Part shown: piece by piece, positions 47,321-59,375 of the stretch | How the letters are laid out: each line of letters starts with the position of its first letter | Numbering within the stretch: the stretch's first letter is position 1 | Source of the DNA: Heterobasidion occidentale | Taxonomy: Eukaryota; Basidiomycota; Agaricomycetes; Russulales; Bondarzewiaceae | DNA: 64,000 nucleotides | Assembly: GCA_039111635.1 (NCBI GenBank) | Contig: JBCAQO010000005.1 | Span: 1,736,001 to 1,800,000 of the forward strand | Reading direction: 5' to 3' | Notes under the pieces: generated by a model | Seen by the model: the letters and a program-made list of their open reading frames with translations, nothing else | Told to the model about the DNA's origin: nothing | Databases searched by the model: none | Made by a program: the position numbers and the translations under genes

Positions 47321-48116
47321 ATGAAGCTCTCCATCTTTTCTGCTTTCGCTCTCGCCTCCACCGTGCTCGCCGCCAACACGAACACGGACATCAACAACTT
47401 CGTCGACTCGCTCTCCGAGAGCATGCATATCATATTGCCCAATATATGTGCGTCTGTGCTTCAGCCCCTCCACGATTGACCTCGATGACATACGTAAGTG
47501 CGGTCTTTGCATCGCAGTGACTCTCGTGGCTGCGCACAAAGCGAATGAGACGAGTATCGGCGCGCAGTTCGCGCAGCTGAACACAGTCTGGGGCGCCGCG
47601 GGCCGCGATCGGGAACATCGCCCCAAGCGATGGATCGAACACAACGGCGCCGACGAACGACGACATCTCTGTTACGTTTGCAGGCACTCTCTCGTGCGTA
47701 TCTCCATGTCACTTCCTCCCTCGGCTCGTGCTCACGAGACATCATTCTCCGCCTGTTGGCTTCGCTGCGTCTTGACCTGTCGAATTGTCATGTCGGTATT
47801 ATTGGAGATGCGTAGGCTGACCGCGAGCAGCCTCTCGAACCTCACGCCGACACTGGTGGCCAACGTAAACTCCATGTTTTCTACGCTGGACCCGATCGTC
47901 TCCGGCACCGTAGCCAACTTCACGACCGCGCTTCCCGGCGGGCTCGCGCTCGTGCACGACTTGTAGGTCTACTCTCTGCCTTCGCTCACCGGCGACGCTG
48001 ACCACGTATATGAATTTCTTCTTGCCTATTTTTGCGGGACTTGCAGGATGCTCGATGCCAGGCAGTTCTTCCAGGCCGAGGGAATGTCGTTGACGGTCAC
48101 TTCACTCGGGTTCTGA
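47321..48116 (+). CDS. Small secreted protein, weakly HsbA-like
   Basis: A clear signal peptide, MKLSIFSAFALASTVLA, is followed by ANTNTDINNFVDSLSESMHI. Later exons give VAAHKANETSIGAQFAQL, SDGSNTTAPTNDDISVTF, then LTASSLSNLTPTLVANVNSM and STLDPIVSGTVANFTTAL. MLDARQFFQAEGMSLTVTSL precedes a TGA at 48116. The Ala/Ser/Thr/Val-rich helices resemble hydrophobic-surface-binding protein A (PF12296), but I cannot confirm the family. The join near 47600, between QLNTVW and the NIAPSDGSN block, needs an intron or a frame change that I could not place. The protein is probably extracellular. Confidence 0.55.
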
Positions 48117-48791
48117 GACCTACGAGGAATCCCATCTCGAACGCACACACGGTCTCCGGTCGTCTCCCGATGCTGTCATTTATTGCTCATTTATATGGTC
48201 ATCGTGCTACCCCTGTAACTTTATCTCTGTTTTTGCTTCGCGTTCGGAGATATTATCCGATTGATCTCTACAAACATGCGCTCTCAGGCCTTAGGCCTCA
48301 GACAGGAGATGTGATCGCTCAAGCGCTCAAGCGCTCAAGCGCTCACGGGTTAAATTGGAACAGACAGCACGCAATTGCCGTTCTTACTGTCGTCGCGGCC
48401 TTGTTCTATAGGCGTCCCTGCCGTATCCGTGTGATACTTTCAATGCCAGTAGTACGCCTACAAATGGGCCGCCGCAACGTCGTTGTCGATGGCACGGACT
48501 GAGGACTAAAGTCGTCTCTGCGCGAGCGGGCAAGTACAGGGGGCTTGAGACGAACTGGCACTTTTTCGGAGAGCATCACCACGAATTTATCAGATATCGA
48601 GACTGAAAGTTGAGAGACAATAACAACAATACAACCATTCGGGCATTCGGCGGCAGAACAGGCGTGAAACACAGAGAACGTAGTCAAGCGTAGCCAGATT
48701 CGTACAGTCACTAGATCCCTCGAAGGGCGGACAACAAAAAAATGGCCCCTGCGCCTTGCTCATCTCAACCAAAGAAGAGCATAGCACCACT
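48117..48791. other. 3' flank with a short GCTCAAGC tandem run
   Basis: About 675 bp downstream of the secreted-protein gene. A run of about three GCGCTCAA units lies at 48317-48345. No gene was recognised. Confidence 0.5.
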
Positions 48792-49295
48792 GATGCCGAA
48801 GCATCGGGCGAAGGCAGCTCATGCGTGAGCTGGGGCAGTCGCGGACTAACCAGAGGCCAGACGACAGCCAATTCATGAGGCGAGACACCTAGCGAGGTGC
48901 TCGCCCACGAGCCCTGCGAAGCGTCGCGGGAGCGACCAAGCCCCACCCTAGCGAGGGTGCGGGCAAGGCCGAGGGTTCTGCGAGAACCCGAGCGCGCTCG
49001 AAAGCGCGCTGTGCTCGCTATGACGGAGGGCGCGGCGGCGCGCCTCCGTCGTCCGCGGCCTGTTTGACAGGCCGCGAGGAGCGGTTGAAAAGGGGCGTGC
49101 GCGGCACTGATCCCGAAGCGTCGGGCGAAGGCGGCTCAAGCGTGAGCGGGTACGCAGCTCAAGCGTGAGCTGGAAGGCAGGCTCGAGCTCAAGCGTGAGC
49201 TGAGAGATAGTCGCGGACTATCATCGCCATCGAGCGCAAGGCAGCAGAGACAAGCGCAGCGGCGCAGGGGAGCTGCACGGACCCAGGCCCGTGCA
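48792..49295. repeat. Array of about 15 short hairpins with AGCG/GCG loops
   Basis: About 500 bp is filled with short, mostly perfect inverted repeats. Examples: GATGC-CGAA-GCATC (48792), AGCTCA-TGCG-TGAGCT (48816), GCGAG-GTG-CTCGC (48892), ACCCT-AGCG-AGGGT (48945), GGGTTCT-GCG-AGAACCC (48973), AGCGCGCT-CGAA-AGCGCGCT (48991). Others are a 10-bp-arm hairpin at 49054-49076, CCCGA-AGCG-TCGGG (49112), three copies of (CA)GCTCA-AGCG-TGAGC(TG) at 49134, 49155 and 49186, and GATAGTC-GCG-GACTATC (49206). Different stems share the same small loop. It sits between convergent genes and has no coding potential. Confidence 0.8.
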
Positions 49296-50386
49296 AACCC
49301 CTCTTTCCTCTTGCGAGCGGGGAAAGATCAATGCTGCGGCTCGATGGCGGCCTATGTTGCTCGACGCACATGAACGTTTGATTTTATGTAGGTCGGCGGA
49401 AGGGCCGTGGGAATGTCCCGTTTCGGCTGTGGGGATGATTGAATGATTCAGCCCCTGGGATTTAGGGGCCCCCTGGGGCCCCGCGATCAATATTCAATAT
49501 TCAATGGTGGCCTGCTCGTGAGTCAGGCAGGGCAGTCCCCGATGTTCATTGAACATTCCAGGGGCCCACGGCCAAGGCGATCGAAAGCGGATATCTGGGG
49601 GCGCACTCCCTGAGACCTGTAGCACGCCATTCCGTTTCGCCCACATCGCCCAAAGTGTCAACGACGACGATGGAGTGTCTCGCTGGCGGCCACTGGCAAG
49701 CTCATTCGTGGTTCCATCCGTTCAATCAAGGGGATCGAAGTCACGCCTGGTCCGGTTTCTTCGCCGCGCTTGTGCAGACCCAAGACGATCACAGTCAGCT
49801 ACTTGAACCCTGACGCGGACGGATCCAGACGAGCCAAGCCAGACCGGATTTTCACCACGGCGCAATGGACCGATCTTACAACGAGGGTGGGCAGACCTAA
49901 AACAGACAGACACGTACCGCAGGTGATCTTTCCAAGTTAGTGGATGGTGCAGATGGGTACCCCAATCGAAACGCGGCGATAGGCCTGCGGCATCGACGTC
50001 AGCGCTCGCGCTATCGCCGAGACCGACCGCAAACGAGATCTCGACGAGGGTGGGCCGCGAGCGCTCGAGCGCCCGTTTCGGGCGCATGTATGCGCGAGGC
50101 AGGGTGTCTGTATCCATGAGTAAGTAGACATATGTACAACATGTATGGATGTATGTATGTATGTATGTGCATCGTGTAGGAGCAATGAGGCCGGAAGAGG
50201 GACCCGGAGCGGGAGAGAGAGAGAGAGACAGGCGAGGCAGATGGAGATGAAGATGGGAATCTAAAGAAGAGAGCAAAACATGGGAAAAGGGGAGGGCAGA
50301 TGCAGGAGGGGGTGGGTAAATAGGGATGAGTGGTGGGATGGGATGCACAAAACGAGAGACGTGAATCGAAGAACGAGGAGGGGTGC
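49296..50386. other. 3' flank of the SNF1 beta-subunit gene
   Basis: About 1.1 kb. It includes further palindromic bits (GGGGCCCCCTGGGGCCCC at about 49465; TGTTCATTGAACA at about 49540) and a GTAT tetranucleotide run near 50148-50168. Long minus-strand frames here are continuations of beta-subunit shadow frames, not a gene. Confidence 0.5.
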
Positions 50387-52189
50387 TCATGTCGGCTTGT
50401 AATAGATGGTCGTGATGAACTGCAAGCCAAGCGTGAGCACCAGGGACGAAGAAGGGAAGCAGACGAGGGCTGAAAGAGGCAACGCACCTTCTTCTTGTAG
50501 CGCGTCGTGTTCCCAACGGCGAGCACCCCGTTCCGGATCGCGCTCGTGCTCAGATGGTGCAGCACCACATGCGACGGCACCGGCAGCACACTCGCATCGT
50601 CCGCAAGTGCCGGCCCGCTCAGCGACACCCCCGCCCGCGCGCCGTTCTCTCCCCGCCCCGCCGCCGTCACGTCCGTCCCGCTCGCCGTCGTGACCGGGAT
50701 CACCCCCTCGCCGTCCGCCGGCCCTGCCTGCCCCTGCCCCTGCACCTCTGTCATCCCCAGCGCCGAATGCCGCGTGCGCGACCGCACGCGCCCGTGCCCC
50801 GGCGACTGCGTGCTCGCGCCGGCGGTCCGCCTCGCGCGCTCCTCCGCCCGTGCGTTCGCGTCCGAGCGCGGCGCGGCGGGACGCGTGTTCAGGATGAGTT
50901 TATCGAGATGCCGCGGGAGGACGGGCGCGGGCGGGATATTCGGCGCGGGCGCGCCGCCCGCGGCTCCGTCGGCGAGGTATATCTCCTCCTCCCGGGCGGC
51001 AGCGAGCAGCTCGGGCGGAGGTCCTGTGTCCACTTGGGTGGGCCCGCGCGTGCGCCGCCGACGCTGCTCTCGCTCCAGAACGAGATTTGGAACCCGCCGG
51101 CGTTGTTGGACGTGGCGTTGGCGGCGCCGTTGCCGTTGGTAGGGGTGGAGGGCGGGCCGCTATGTTTAGAGATGGAGGCGGAGAGGTTGGACATAGGAGG
51201 ACCAGGGGCTGGGCCGAGAGGGGGCGTGGGTGGGCTGATGGCAACGGCGGGGATGTTGACGTAGTTGGCGAGACTGCCGTCATCGTCGACAGCGGTGGCG
51301 ATGTCGTCTGCGACGCGCCACTGATCGTCGACGATGAACTTGATGTGGTGTGTGCCCGGGAGGAGCTCGACCCATGTAAACCATGTATCCTCCTCGTTCG
51401 GTCTGCGATGGCGGAGAGGAGTGTTTATCAGATTGTGAGCATGCGGGGAAGGATAACGAATACGCACTCGCGTTCCATGGGCTGGCGGCCGGTCCAGTTG
51501 GCATCGCCTGCGCGGGCGAGGACAACAGTCTTGGCGGGACCGTGCCAAGTGATCTTGACTGGGACGAGGTCGCGGGAATGGTCTGTAGGTTTGTGGACGA
51601 GGGAGGCGCCAGTAGGGGACAAGGGCTTTGTAATCCCGAGGGGGATGGTGCTGCGGATGGTCTCTGTCACGAATGGAGGGGGGTCGTCTGGAATTTCCGA
51701 GGGGGGAGGGGGCGGTGGAGGCCGACCGCGAGAAGGAGAGCGGGAGGAGTTGTAGGGGGCGTAGGGGAGTGAGGGCGCTGGTTGGGGGCGACGGGGATGT
51801 GGGTGGAGGGGGCGCGAGAAGGACATCGGGTATGTGTGAGGTGGAGGGGAGCTGGGTGGGGTGGGGACGGCCGTAGACGGAGGACTGGACGTGGTTGTCG
51901 AGGACGGCGGTGTGGGGGGAGATGGGGATGGGGATGGGGGAGGACGGCTTGTGGCGGCCGTAGTGTGCGTGCGGCGACGCATTGAGGGAGGACGGGGCGG
52001 GGGGAGGGAGAGCGACGCCAGATCGGGCAGCTCGAGGGATTTCTTCTTTGTGCGGAGGGAGCGATGCGGGGTGTGGGCGCGGGGCGTCGCAGAGGATGCG
52101 GGGGCGGCGTTGGAGGGCTGTGTGCGGCGTGCGTGGTTGCGGTCTGCAGAGGCAAGGGGAGGGGCCTGTGTCGAGTTGGAGTTGCCCAT
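50387..52189 (-). CDS. SNF1 protein kinase beta subunit (Gal83/Sip2 type)
   Basis: The ATG at 52189 gives MGNSNSTQAPP, a good N-myristoylation signal as in Gal83/Sip2/AMPK-beta. About 180 residues of Pro/Ser-rich linker follow. The CBM48 glycogen-binding domain starts VPVKITWHGPAKTVVLARAG, DANWTGRQPME and continues in the next exons with DTWFTWVELLPGTHHIKFIV, DDQWRVADDIATAVDDDG and SLANYVNI. The C-terminal ASC domain contains IPPAPVLPRHLDKLILN, VLPVPSHVVLHHLSTSAI, GVLAVGNTTRYKKK and the final exon FITTIYYKPT, a family hallmark, stopping at 50387. The subunit bridges the kinase and gamma subunits and sets the location of SNF1/AMPK in glucose-limitation signalling. No lesion was found. Confidence 0.92.
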
Positions 52190-54209
52190 CGCCACTCTTC
52201 CTCGCCGCTTTTCTGTTCGTCTTGCTGGTCGCTGCTCCTCTCGCGGGCGAGCCCCAGCTTCTCAGTCGGAATCAATCCCCCCGCCACACGCCCCACGCCA
52301 CCCCGCCCCCGGCCACTCCCCCTCATGCCCCTAGCCTCTCCTAGCCTCTGCCCCCGCCCCTCTCTGCTCCATGTCCGCGACCCCCCCGCGCGCCATGAGC
52401 GCCTGCACTCCATTCTGTTTTCCATGTCGATGTCCAATGCAAGCACGACGCTCCCAGCGAGACGTGGACGGCGACGACAGCAGACCAGATGCACGCTCCT
52501 GGGCCGTCCGGGGCGAGGGTCTCACGGACACGGTTCGTGCGTCATCGCCTGCAGCCCTCCTTTCCTGCGATGCTTCCGATCCGAGGCCCCGAACATAATC
52601 CTTCCCCCTTTTCCTTCATTGAGTCGTCCAGGCGCGTCGGCTCTGCCGCGCTGCCGCATCAATGCAGCCGCTGGCTTCATATGCCTCTACATAGCCCCGT
52701 ACACGTTGGTCAGGGCCTTGGCCTGATCGCCACCCCTCTTCGACCAGCCTGTACTCCATCTTTGAGCCAGTCGTTCTGTGTTTGATGCTGCCCTTTCCTA
52801 GAGAGCAGGTGTACTCACAGAAGAGAAGCCATGCGCTCCAATACCCGGTGCCAGAGATGCTTCCCAGTCCCATCTCGCACCGCGCACCGCGAATTGTCTA
52901 CTCAGACCTGACGTATGTCATGCGAATGCGATCCGCTCACTGCTTTTCACTCGCCTTGGGATCCAAACACCGGTCCTGGGCCCTCTTATCTCTCTGCAGC
53001 GAGGCATGTTCTCCCGACGCCATCCGTGCTTCGCGACGTCTTCTGCGCGTTCGGATCCCCCCTTCTCGACCCCTTCTTCCGATTTCTGTGGCAACTGCGC
53101 CTGCACGTGCCGCGAGTCACTCCTTGCCTATTCGGTCACTCGATGGTATACTTGGCACGACGACGTCCACGTCCCCCGGAGCTCTCGCTCGGACGGCCAG
53201 GTTTCTCCCAGACGCGTTTTAGCGCGCATATATAGACATGCGTGCGCAGTCAACATCGCACTCGACCCGGCGTACCGACCGATGATCAATTTGCGAAAGC
53301 TTGAGAGTTCCCCCCTGCTACCTTTCGTGCCGTTCTTCTTCCCGTCGTCCTGTCCTCGCCTCACTTGCCTTCTCGCCGGACCTACCTACTCGTCGGCGTG
53401 CGCAGACAGGACAGAGTTCAAGGCACACAGCCGCGGGCGCACTCTTGTTGCCAGGAAGCCTTCTGATTCCTGGCGGGCCGCCGCTCGAACTTCACTGCCG
53501 AGGCCAGGCGGGGCTATTCATACTGTCCACTCTTACCTACTCTTACTTGATGCCATATTAAGCATCAAACGCAGAAGATGTGCTCTCCCATGCAAATACA
53601 TTGTTTGTATCGTCATTGCCGCCAACATCGTCGCCGCAGTCAGCTTCGCCCCGAACACCTACCGTCATCGCTCCTATCGTGGACTGCGCCCTAGCGTCGC
53701 TGCTGCCGTTAGTCAATTCTGGCTCTGTCGAGGCACATGCTGCCAAAGTCAATCTGGGAGTAACAGCTATACAGTAGAGCTAACCCTCTGCCCCCCTTCC
53801 GGTTCCGGGACGTCGATCGGAGGCTTTTTGACGTCGATATCGATGACATCGTTAGCGTCATTGTTATCGGACGGCGGGCATCCGACGATTCTCCCGTGTG
53901 AGGAGGTCGCGCGTACAGAGAAGATGGAAATGTCATTTGCATCCGGTTGCCACAGGCAGATTTAGGCAGATGCGATCCTGCACCAAGGTGAGACCGTCAG
54001 ACGTGAGTGTGTCACATACGGTATAGATCAGCCATTGTGGACCGCGCTGTGAATCATGACGGGGACAGTGTGCATGGAAGGATGCGGATTGCCTTACCTT
54101 ATTCAGTTATTTTGTCTCACGATTTTGTGCATATATCAGGCCAAGTTCTCGCCTTCATAGGTCGAGGCTGCATCGCACGGCACCCGACAATTCCGTCAAG
54201 CTTGTGATA
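52190..54209. other. Long intergenic region, no gene recognised
   Basis: About 2.0 kb. The first part is the GC-rich promoter of the beta-subunit gene. A 319-codon plus-strand frame (53006-53965) has no domain, a biased composition and competing frames, so I do not call it. A short intron-containing gene near 53570-53965 cannot be excluded. Confidence 0.4.
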
Positions 54210-54912
54210 CTATCATTGCACCGGAGTTGCAAATGGTATGAGAGGTTCAAAATCGAGCTCCTCGCAGCAACTTTTGACGGCACCTCTTGAAAAAATTCAT
54301 AGTTGTTTATTTAAACACTCTTCAAGTATCAGAGTTTTTGCGAGAACAGAAATTGGGTGCAGCAGTGAGGAGACAATGAATAATGGTTTTTAGGGCAGAG
54401 ATATCTGAGAGATGCTCAAGATCTCTCAGATCCTTGAGCTCAATTACAAAACTAAAAAAATGACAATATGGAGAGGTGTTACTAAAATCATTCAGGTTAT
54501 TTTTTATGACTTTGAGGGCTCCACTGCTTTTCACCAAATTTCTTTCGACGGGCAGTGCCCGATGGCAGGCAGAGTGACAGGGAGTCTCGGGCCGTGTGAT
54601 GCTTGGTCATTCTTTGAATCTCCGCATGGTGGGTCGTTCCGCAGTGCGCCCCGTCGGAGTTCAAGTTTAAACGTGACGACGTGTGACCCGATCGTCGGCA
54701 AGATTTGCAACTCCCAAGCTTTGCTCGTTTTCAGACACCCCGTCTCAATCATATCACAATAATTCTTTGAGTCTGCTTGAAAATATGAAAAAATAACAGG
54801 ACACATTTCAAGAAGCTTCCGCAGGTATTATAAAATTTGGAGCGAGAGAGAGCCCAATTGAAGACGCTACAAAGAAATCTTGTTTTTTTTTGCAACTCCG
54901 GTGCAACGATAG
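54210..54912. mobile_element. Stowaway-like MITE (TA-flanked TIR element)
   Basis: 703 bp with terminal inverted repeats of about 24 bp: the left end reads CTATCATTGCACCGGAGTTG and the right end is its inverse with one difference (CTATCGTTGC...). TA flanks both ends (54208-54209 and 54913-54914), as expected for Tc1/mariner-type insertion. The interior is clearly more AT-rich than its neighbours and has no transposase frame. Confidence 0.72.
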
Positions 54913-56022
54913 TACGCAGAGCTCACGCAGTCGGGCTCGACGGCTGCTCGACGATGACGCCGATCAGTGCTCTCAGTGGCGATTAGCCTTCCTCGTCGAT
55001 CCCCTGTCATCGATCGTTGCGATCCCACCCCAACCTCCGGGGGAAAGCCCTGCGCTTCTCGCCCGCGGTATCGCCCCTCCCTTTGCGCCCTTCGCTCGCG
55101 TTCGATTCCTCTTCTCTCCCTGATATGGCATATCGGCAGGCGATACGAACCTGCGCGCGAAATTGAAATTGGCGAACGTTGCGGTGTCGGTCCTTTGCGC
55201 TTGTTTTCGCTCACGCGTGCCCTGTGCGGAGCTAGGCAGGGCGCCGTCGCGCGCGCGCACCTATTGACTCACACGTCCTGGATTCGCAGCGTGCGCGAGA
55301 AGATGCGACGGATGCTTGTACATGTGCAACTGGGAATCACGGGCGCGCACTGCCCATGTATTAGTCTCTCGGGTCAGGCGTCCCTGCTTTGGACACCCAG
55401 GCGTTCGCGCCCGCTTTGTTAGCGCTGCTCGCCGAGATGGCCTTCCCGCTTTTGGCTCGCGCGAAACCTTGTTCGCACTCAATCGCGGTCCGCACTGTGG
55501 GCCTTAGTCTCCCATGCTGCCCTTGCGCAGAAACGTTCTACGTATAGGAGCACCTGCGGCGCGGCAGCGCCGAATCTGGATCTCTCTCGCGTTCGGGAAC
55601 CGCGAACACGACATGGGACGACGGTGCCTGCATGCAGCAGAAGGGGAAGCGCACTGGAAGCACGCGTTGGGCAGCTCACGCTGGACGGCCCGAAGGATAG
55701 GGTTCGATGCTTTACTGCGTTCGGGTTCACCTTTACGCCTGCCTGGGACGAGGTGGCTGTTCGCTATGGTCATCGGCGAGGCGGTGCCCGATGCGTTCTG
55801 ATGCGCACGGTGCCTGTGGAGAGAGGGGGTTGAACTGTATGAGAGATTGAAATGTATGTTGTTTGCCACACTTGATCCTTGGACTGCGTGGGAACGGCCA
55901 GGAACGGCCACACTTGGAATGGAGAAGATGAAAATTCAGAAACTGACATACTCTTTGGTACACTTGCACGAGTTGTGATGGCTATGTAGCGCCGCAGCGG
56001 GCATCGGACATTTTCAAAAAGT
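54913..56022. other. Intergenic region
   Basis: About 1.1 kb of GC-rich sequence with only overlapping short frames on both strands; none has a motif. No gene supported. Confidence 0.45.
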
Positions 56023-57463
56023 CTAAACCCCTTCGCTTTTTGGCGCCTCATCCCTGTCGTTCCCGTGCGAACCTTGATGGCGAGGCAAGAACTCTGGTAC
56101 GGGTCCGGAGGCGAACTGCAGACGCGTTGTTCTGCTACCGAAGCCCATGGTCGTCAGGCTTGGCGCGCCCAAGATCGTCTTTTCGAGGCTGACTAGGACG
56201 ATGATGATCGTAGGGTATATGCCCTGACCCCACCTGTCAGTTCCGGTCCATGCACGAGCAAACGGCGGTTTTGCAGGAGAAGGGTCATTTGCACATACTG
56301 TGATTTGGACGCTGAGTGGTAAGAATAAGTTCCCTGCCAAGCCGCCGTCGTTGGGGAGATTGATGTACGAAGTGAATATGAGAGCGATCTGCGAGCATGA
56401 AAGGCGGTCAACCCTTGGATCCTGAGAGGTGATTGCGGTATACTGCCTTACCCACACAAGGCAGTAGATGACACCTGACTCGGCCAAAAGCGACATGATT
56501 TTCCCGGCCTTTGACCTCCTGATGCCGCCACTGCTCATATTCGACTGGATGAATTTGCGGTGTATCCTAGAGGGTGGAGCATGTTCGGCGATCGGTTTGC
56601 TAGACGACACGACACGAGCTGGAGACGAACCAAGCCTTGTATGCAATCAGCAACGTGGCCGCCACGCTCGTCGCGAGCGACAGCGCCCAGCTCGCGAGCT
56701 GGGCATTACCTCCCATCTTCTCTATCCGAAGGGATTGGGTATGGAACGCTCGAATTTCGAGCCCTCCGCACAGTAACGAAGAAACTGTGGATGTAATACG
56801 TTGGGGCTTCGCTCTGGGATAAGCAAGAAAATACTTACCAGTGGAGCCTATGAGCAGCCCTATGGGAAGCATAACGACTTTCCTGTTATCAGGCCACAAG
56901 GCCCATGCTCTCCAAACAATGATCGCATCACCAGATATATACTGAAGAATGTCAAAATAAGTTTTGGATATTGAGTCGGTCAAGAAAGGATGACGAACGT
57001 TGAAAAAGACAGATAGAACAGCGCGATGTCAAGGGTAAAGCTCGACCCCATGGTCGCATATATCTCGTCACCCTGCGCTCCACCCTGTTGCACAAAGGAT
57101 AGGCCTAGGACTTGCTGAACATATCCGACGAAGAGCGCTACGCCATATCCAGTCGATGTCAAAAACATCACAAAGGTAACACCGAGCAGGACTTTGTTCG
57201 CCCTGAAGTCTAAGCCCTTTCGACTGGCACGAGCCGCAGTCAGCGATGACCATGGTAAAGCAAACATCGCTCACACGAGGATGACCGTGGAAAATGAGAT
57301 CAGAACGACGTAAATGCCTAGTGGTGGCGGCCCGTTTCATCAGCCTTGCAAAGCGGACACAATCTAGAGTAAGCATACCGAATAGAAATGCTGAACCGCA
57401 TAGTGTGACGGCATCTAACAGCATCTCATAACCGAAATCGTGGGCATTCGACAAGGATGACAT
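56023..57463 (-). CDS. Agaricomycete multi-pass membrane protein
   Basis: The ATG at 57463 gives MSSLSNAHDFGYEMLLDAVT with the first membrane segment around LCGSAFLFGMLTLDCVRF. Next exons give NKVLLGVTFVMFLTSTGYG, a VQQVLGL loop, TMGSSFTLDIALFYLS, and then SGDAIIVWRAWALWPDNRKV, which is the hallmark of this family. LASWALSLATSVAATLLIAY, a basic loop (SSGGIRRSKAGKIMSLLAES), ESGVIYCLVW and PTIIIVLVSLEKTILG follow before a soluble tail ending KSEGV at 56023. Seven membrane segments are likely. The large basidiomycete family has no known function and looks distantly GPCR-like. It is adjacent to, but not obviously linked with, the DUF6535-like gene. Confidence 0.75.
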
Positions 57464-58186
57464 TGTAGCCGGCTATCCAGTGAAAGGTAGGCTCTGCAAA
57501 GCTGGAAGAGGGGTGAGTCCTCGACCATCCCGAGACGACTGACATTTATATTCAAGGTCTTTCATACTGCCTGAAAAGTTGAAGCTCTGGATCACAGGCA
57601 GCAAAGTGCACTGCAGGTGTTCTGTGATAGACATCAATGATGTACCTGTGGCGTATAGGCGCGTCCTGCGGATCCATCATGCTCACGTATCAGACAGAAT
57701 ATGACAAACGAGCCTAAGACAGGATCTACATGAACTCCTTCGAGCAGAAGAGATTAGAGTCAGCAACCCCTACCCTTCACTCATGTAGCATGTGACTTAC
57801 TTATTACTACAGAGTAGATACACTGTGCGAACGACGTCAAGACGAACCTGCACAGCGAGTGGCTGATTTTCGGAAGCTGTGAAGATGGACCTGGTAGACG
57901 GATGATCGATCAGTGATGGTCCTATGTATGTGTGGGGTAAGTTTCCTGTCGGGCGCGGCATACATAGTCTTAAAGCGTACAAGATATACAGTGATGAATC
58001 AAAATGCATAGCATGACCCACTTCAAAAGGAGCAGTGAGATTTCACTACATCAAATTCAGCATGTCATCTGACGACGCCTTGTAAAGTCGAATAGTCTGC
58101 TTCGTGTGAAATTATGAGGATTAGAACGTTGACTACATTCGAGCGGATAATTAGAGTCGATACATCGATAAGACAGTACCTCTGCT
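57464..58186. other. Intergenic region
   Basis: About 720 bp between two minus-strand genes. Short unsupported frames only. Confidence 0.45.
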
Positions 58187-59375
58187 TCACGCTCCGAAGA
58201 ACAAGATCCCCACAGCCGGCCCTGTACACATTACCACTGCTGCAGTCGCCGCTACGGAGACACTTCTGGGCAACTGTGCCCAAGCCCAAAATACGATCCC
58301 GGCCACCATGAGCACGAAGCCCACAGTGGCCATAGATATGCACAATGTATGTGCACGCTCCAACAAGCCGGTGGGAGGCTGTCGCGTGCGGAATGGCCCG
58401 ACTTGTTCTAGATGCGGATCTGTAGTAAAATGGGGATGTTGATGGGGGTGTAGTGATGGGACAGAATAGGTGGAAAGGTGGGGTCTGAAGGGTCAGCTAG
58501 GTCCACGGCGCTAGGGTGTCTCGAAGATTGAGGGTCCGAGGAAGATGGCTTATTATCCGTCTCTTCTTGCGCAATAGCCTGTGCCTCGGCAGAGATAGGC
58601 GAAGCGTAGGCAAAACCCTCAACTTTAAGTTCCTCCTTCTTTGCTTCCTTGAGCTTATATCGGATAAGCGCGAAGGCTGCAAGGAATGAGATGATTGCTG
58701 AAACAGGACGGTCATCGATTGATTGCGGAAAACGGCATGCGATGATGTGATGGGAGGGTGCATTGAAGAGTGTTCAATTGAGCGTAATACATACCAGCAA
58801 AGGAGTGCACGATCAGGGCACAGATCATGCATACAACGGATACCTGGGAAATGACGCTGTCAGGGCTTGACGAATCGGGAATCGCACTGCCAAGAAGCTG
58901 TGCTTCCATCGCAGAGAAGAAGGTCGTCTAAGTGATTGAGCATAGAATGAGTTGGTCAGCTACGAGATAGTGTTACACGAAGAGGGCGAAGACAGAAAAT
59001 CACATACTAGAACAGAGATGAGCTGCAATCGATCCATCCAGCTCTGTACCAGCTCCTTCATAGCCTTTTTACGCGCTCCATCGTCTTCTTTGTCCTGAGC
59101 TTCCTGTGTTTCTGTATACAGTCCAAAAATCACCAGTATTATCGTACCTGCTAGGACCTGGAAAAGATGCCAAAGTTGTATACGCACGCTGTCTAACAAA
59201 TGTCTTTCATCCCCACCTTCATTGTCCGAGTATTCAGCACTAGTGTCTATGTCTATTGACCCATGCAAGGAGGGCCCATCAACCCATCGTCTCGGTTTGC
59301 ACTATTGTGCCGCACAGCAGAGTGAGGGATAGAAGCGCGCATGACCCGACTAGCCTTGCGGCCAAGGCGAGACAT
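58187..59375 (-). CDS. DUF6535-like transmembrane protein
   Basis: The likely start is the ATG at 59375 (MSRLGRKASR), spliced to RRWVDGPSLHGSIDI. An acidic stretch leads to LLDSVRIQLWHLFQVLAGT and IILVIFGLYTE. The family signature is EDDGARKKAMKELVQSWMDR, then LQLISVLTTFFSAMEAQLLG, SQVSVVCMICALIVHSFA and AIISFLAAFALIRYKLKEAK. A Ser/Pro-rich linker follows, then a last pair of hydrophobic segments (ISMATVGFVLMVAGIVFW; VAATAAVVMCTGPAVGILF) ending FFGA at 58187. This family is abundant in Agaricomycetes and has no known function. The start exon is inferred from splice phase, not from homology. Confidence 0.72.

Noticed and set aside
48792..49295. CRISPR-like repeat array
   Set aside because: The repeated units are self-complementary and differ from each other, with no constant-length spacers; the host is a eukaryote.
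50011..51033. A 340-codon minus-strand frame and several long frames overlapping the SNF1 beta-subunit gene
   Set aside because: One part is the real C-terminal exon of the beta subunit. The rest runs through its last intron and 3' flank and has biased Ser/Pro/Arg composition caused by GC-rich coding DNA read onward or out of frame.
53006..53965. A 319-codon plus-strand open frame
   Set aside because: No conserved motif, competing frames of similar length and low-complexity Ser/Arg/Cys content; no promoter or homology supports it.
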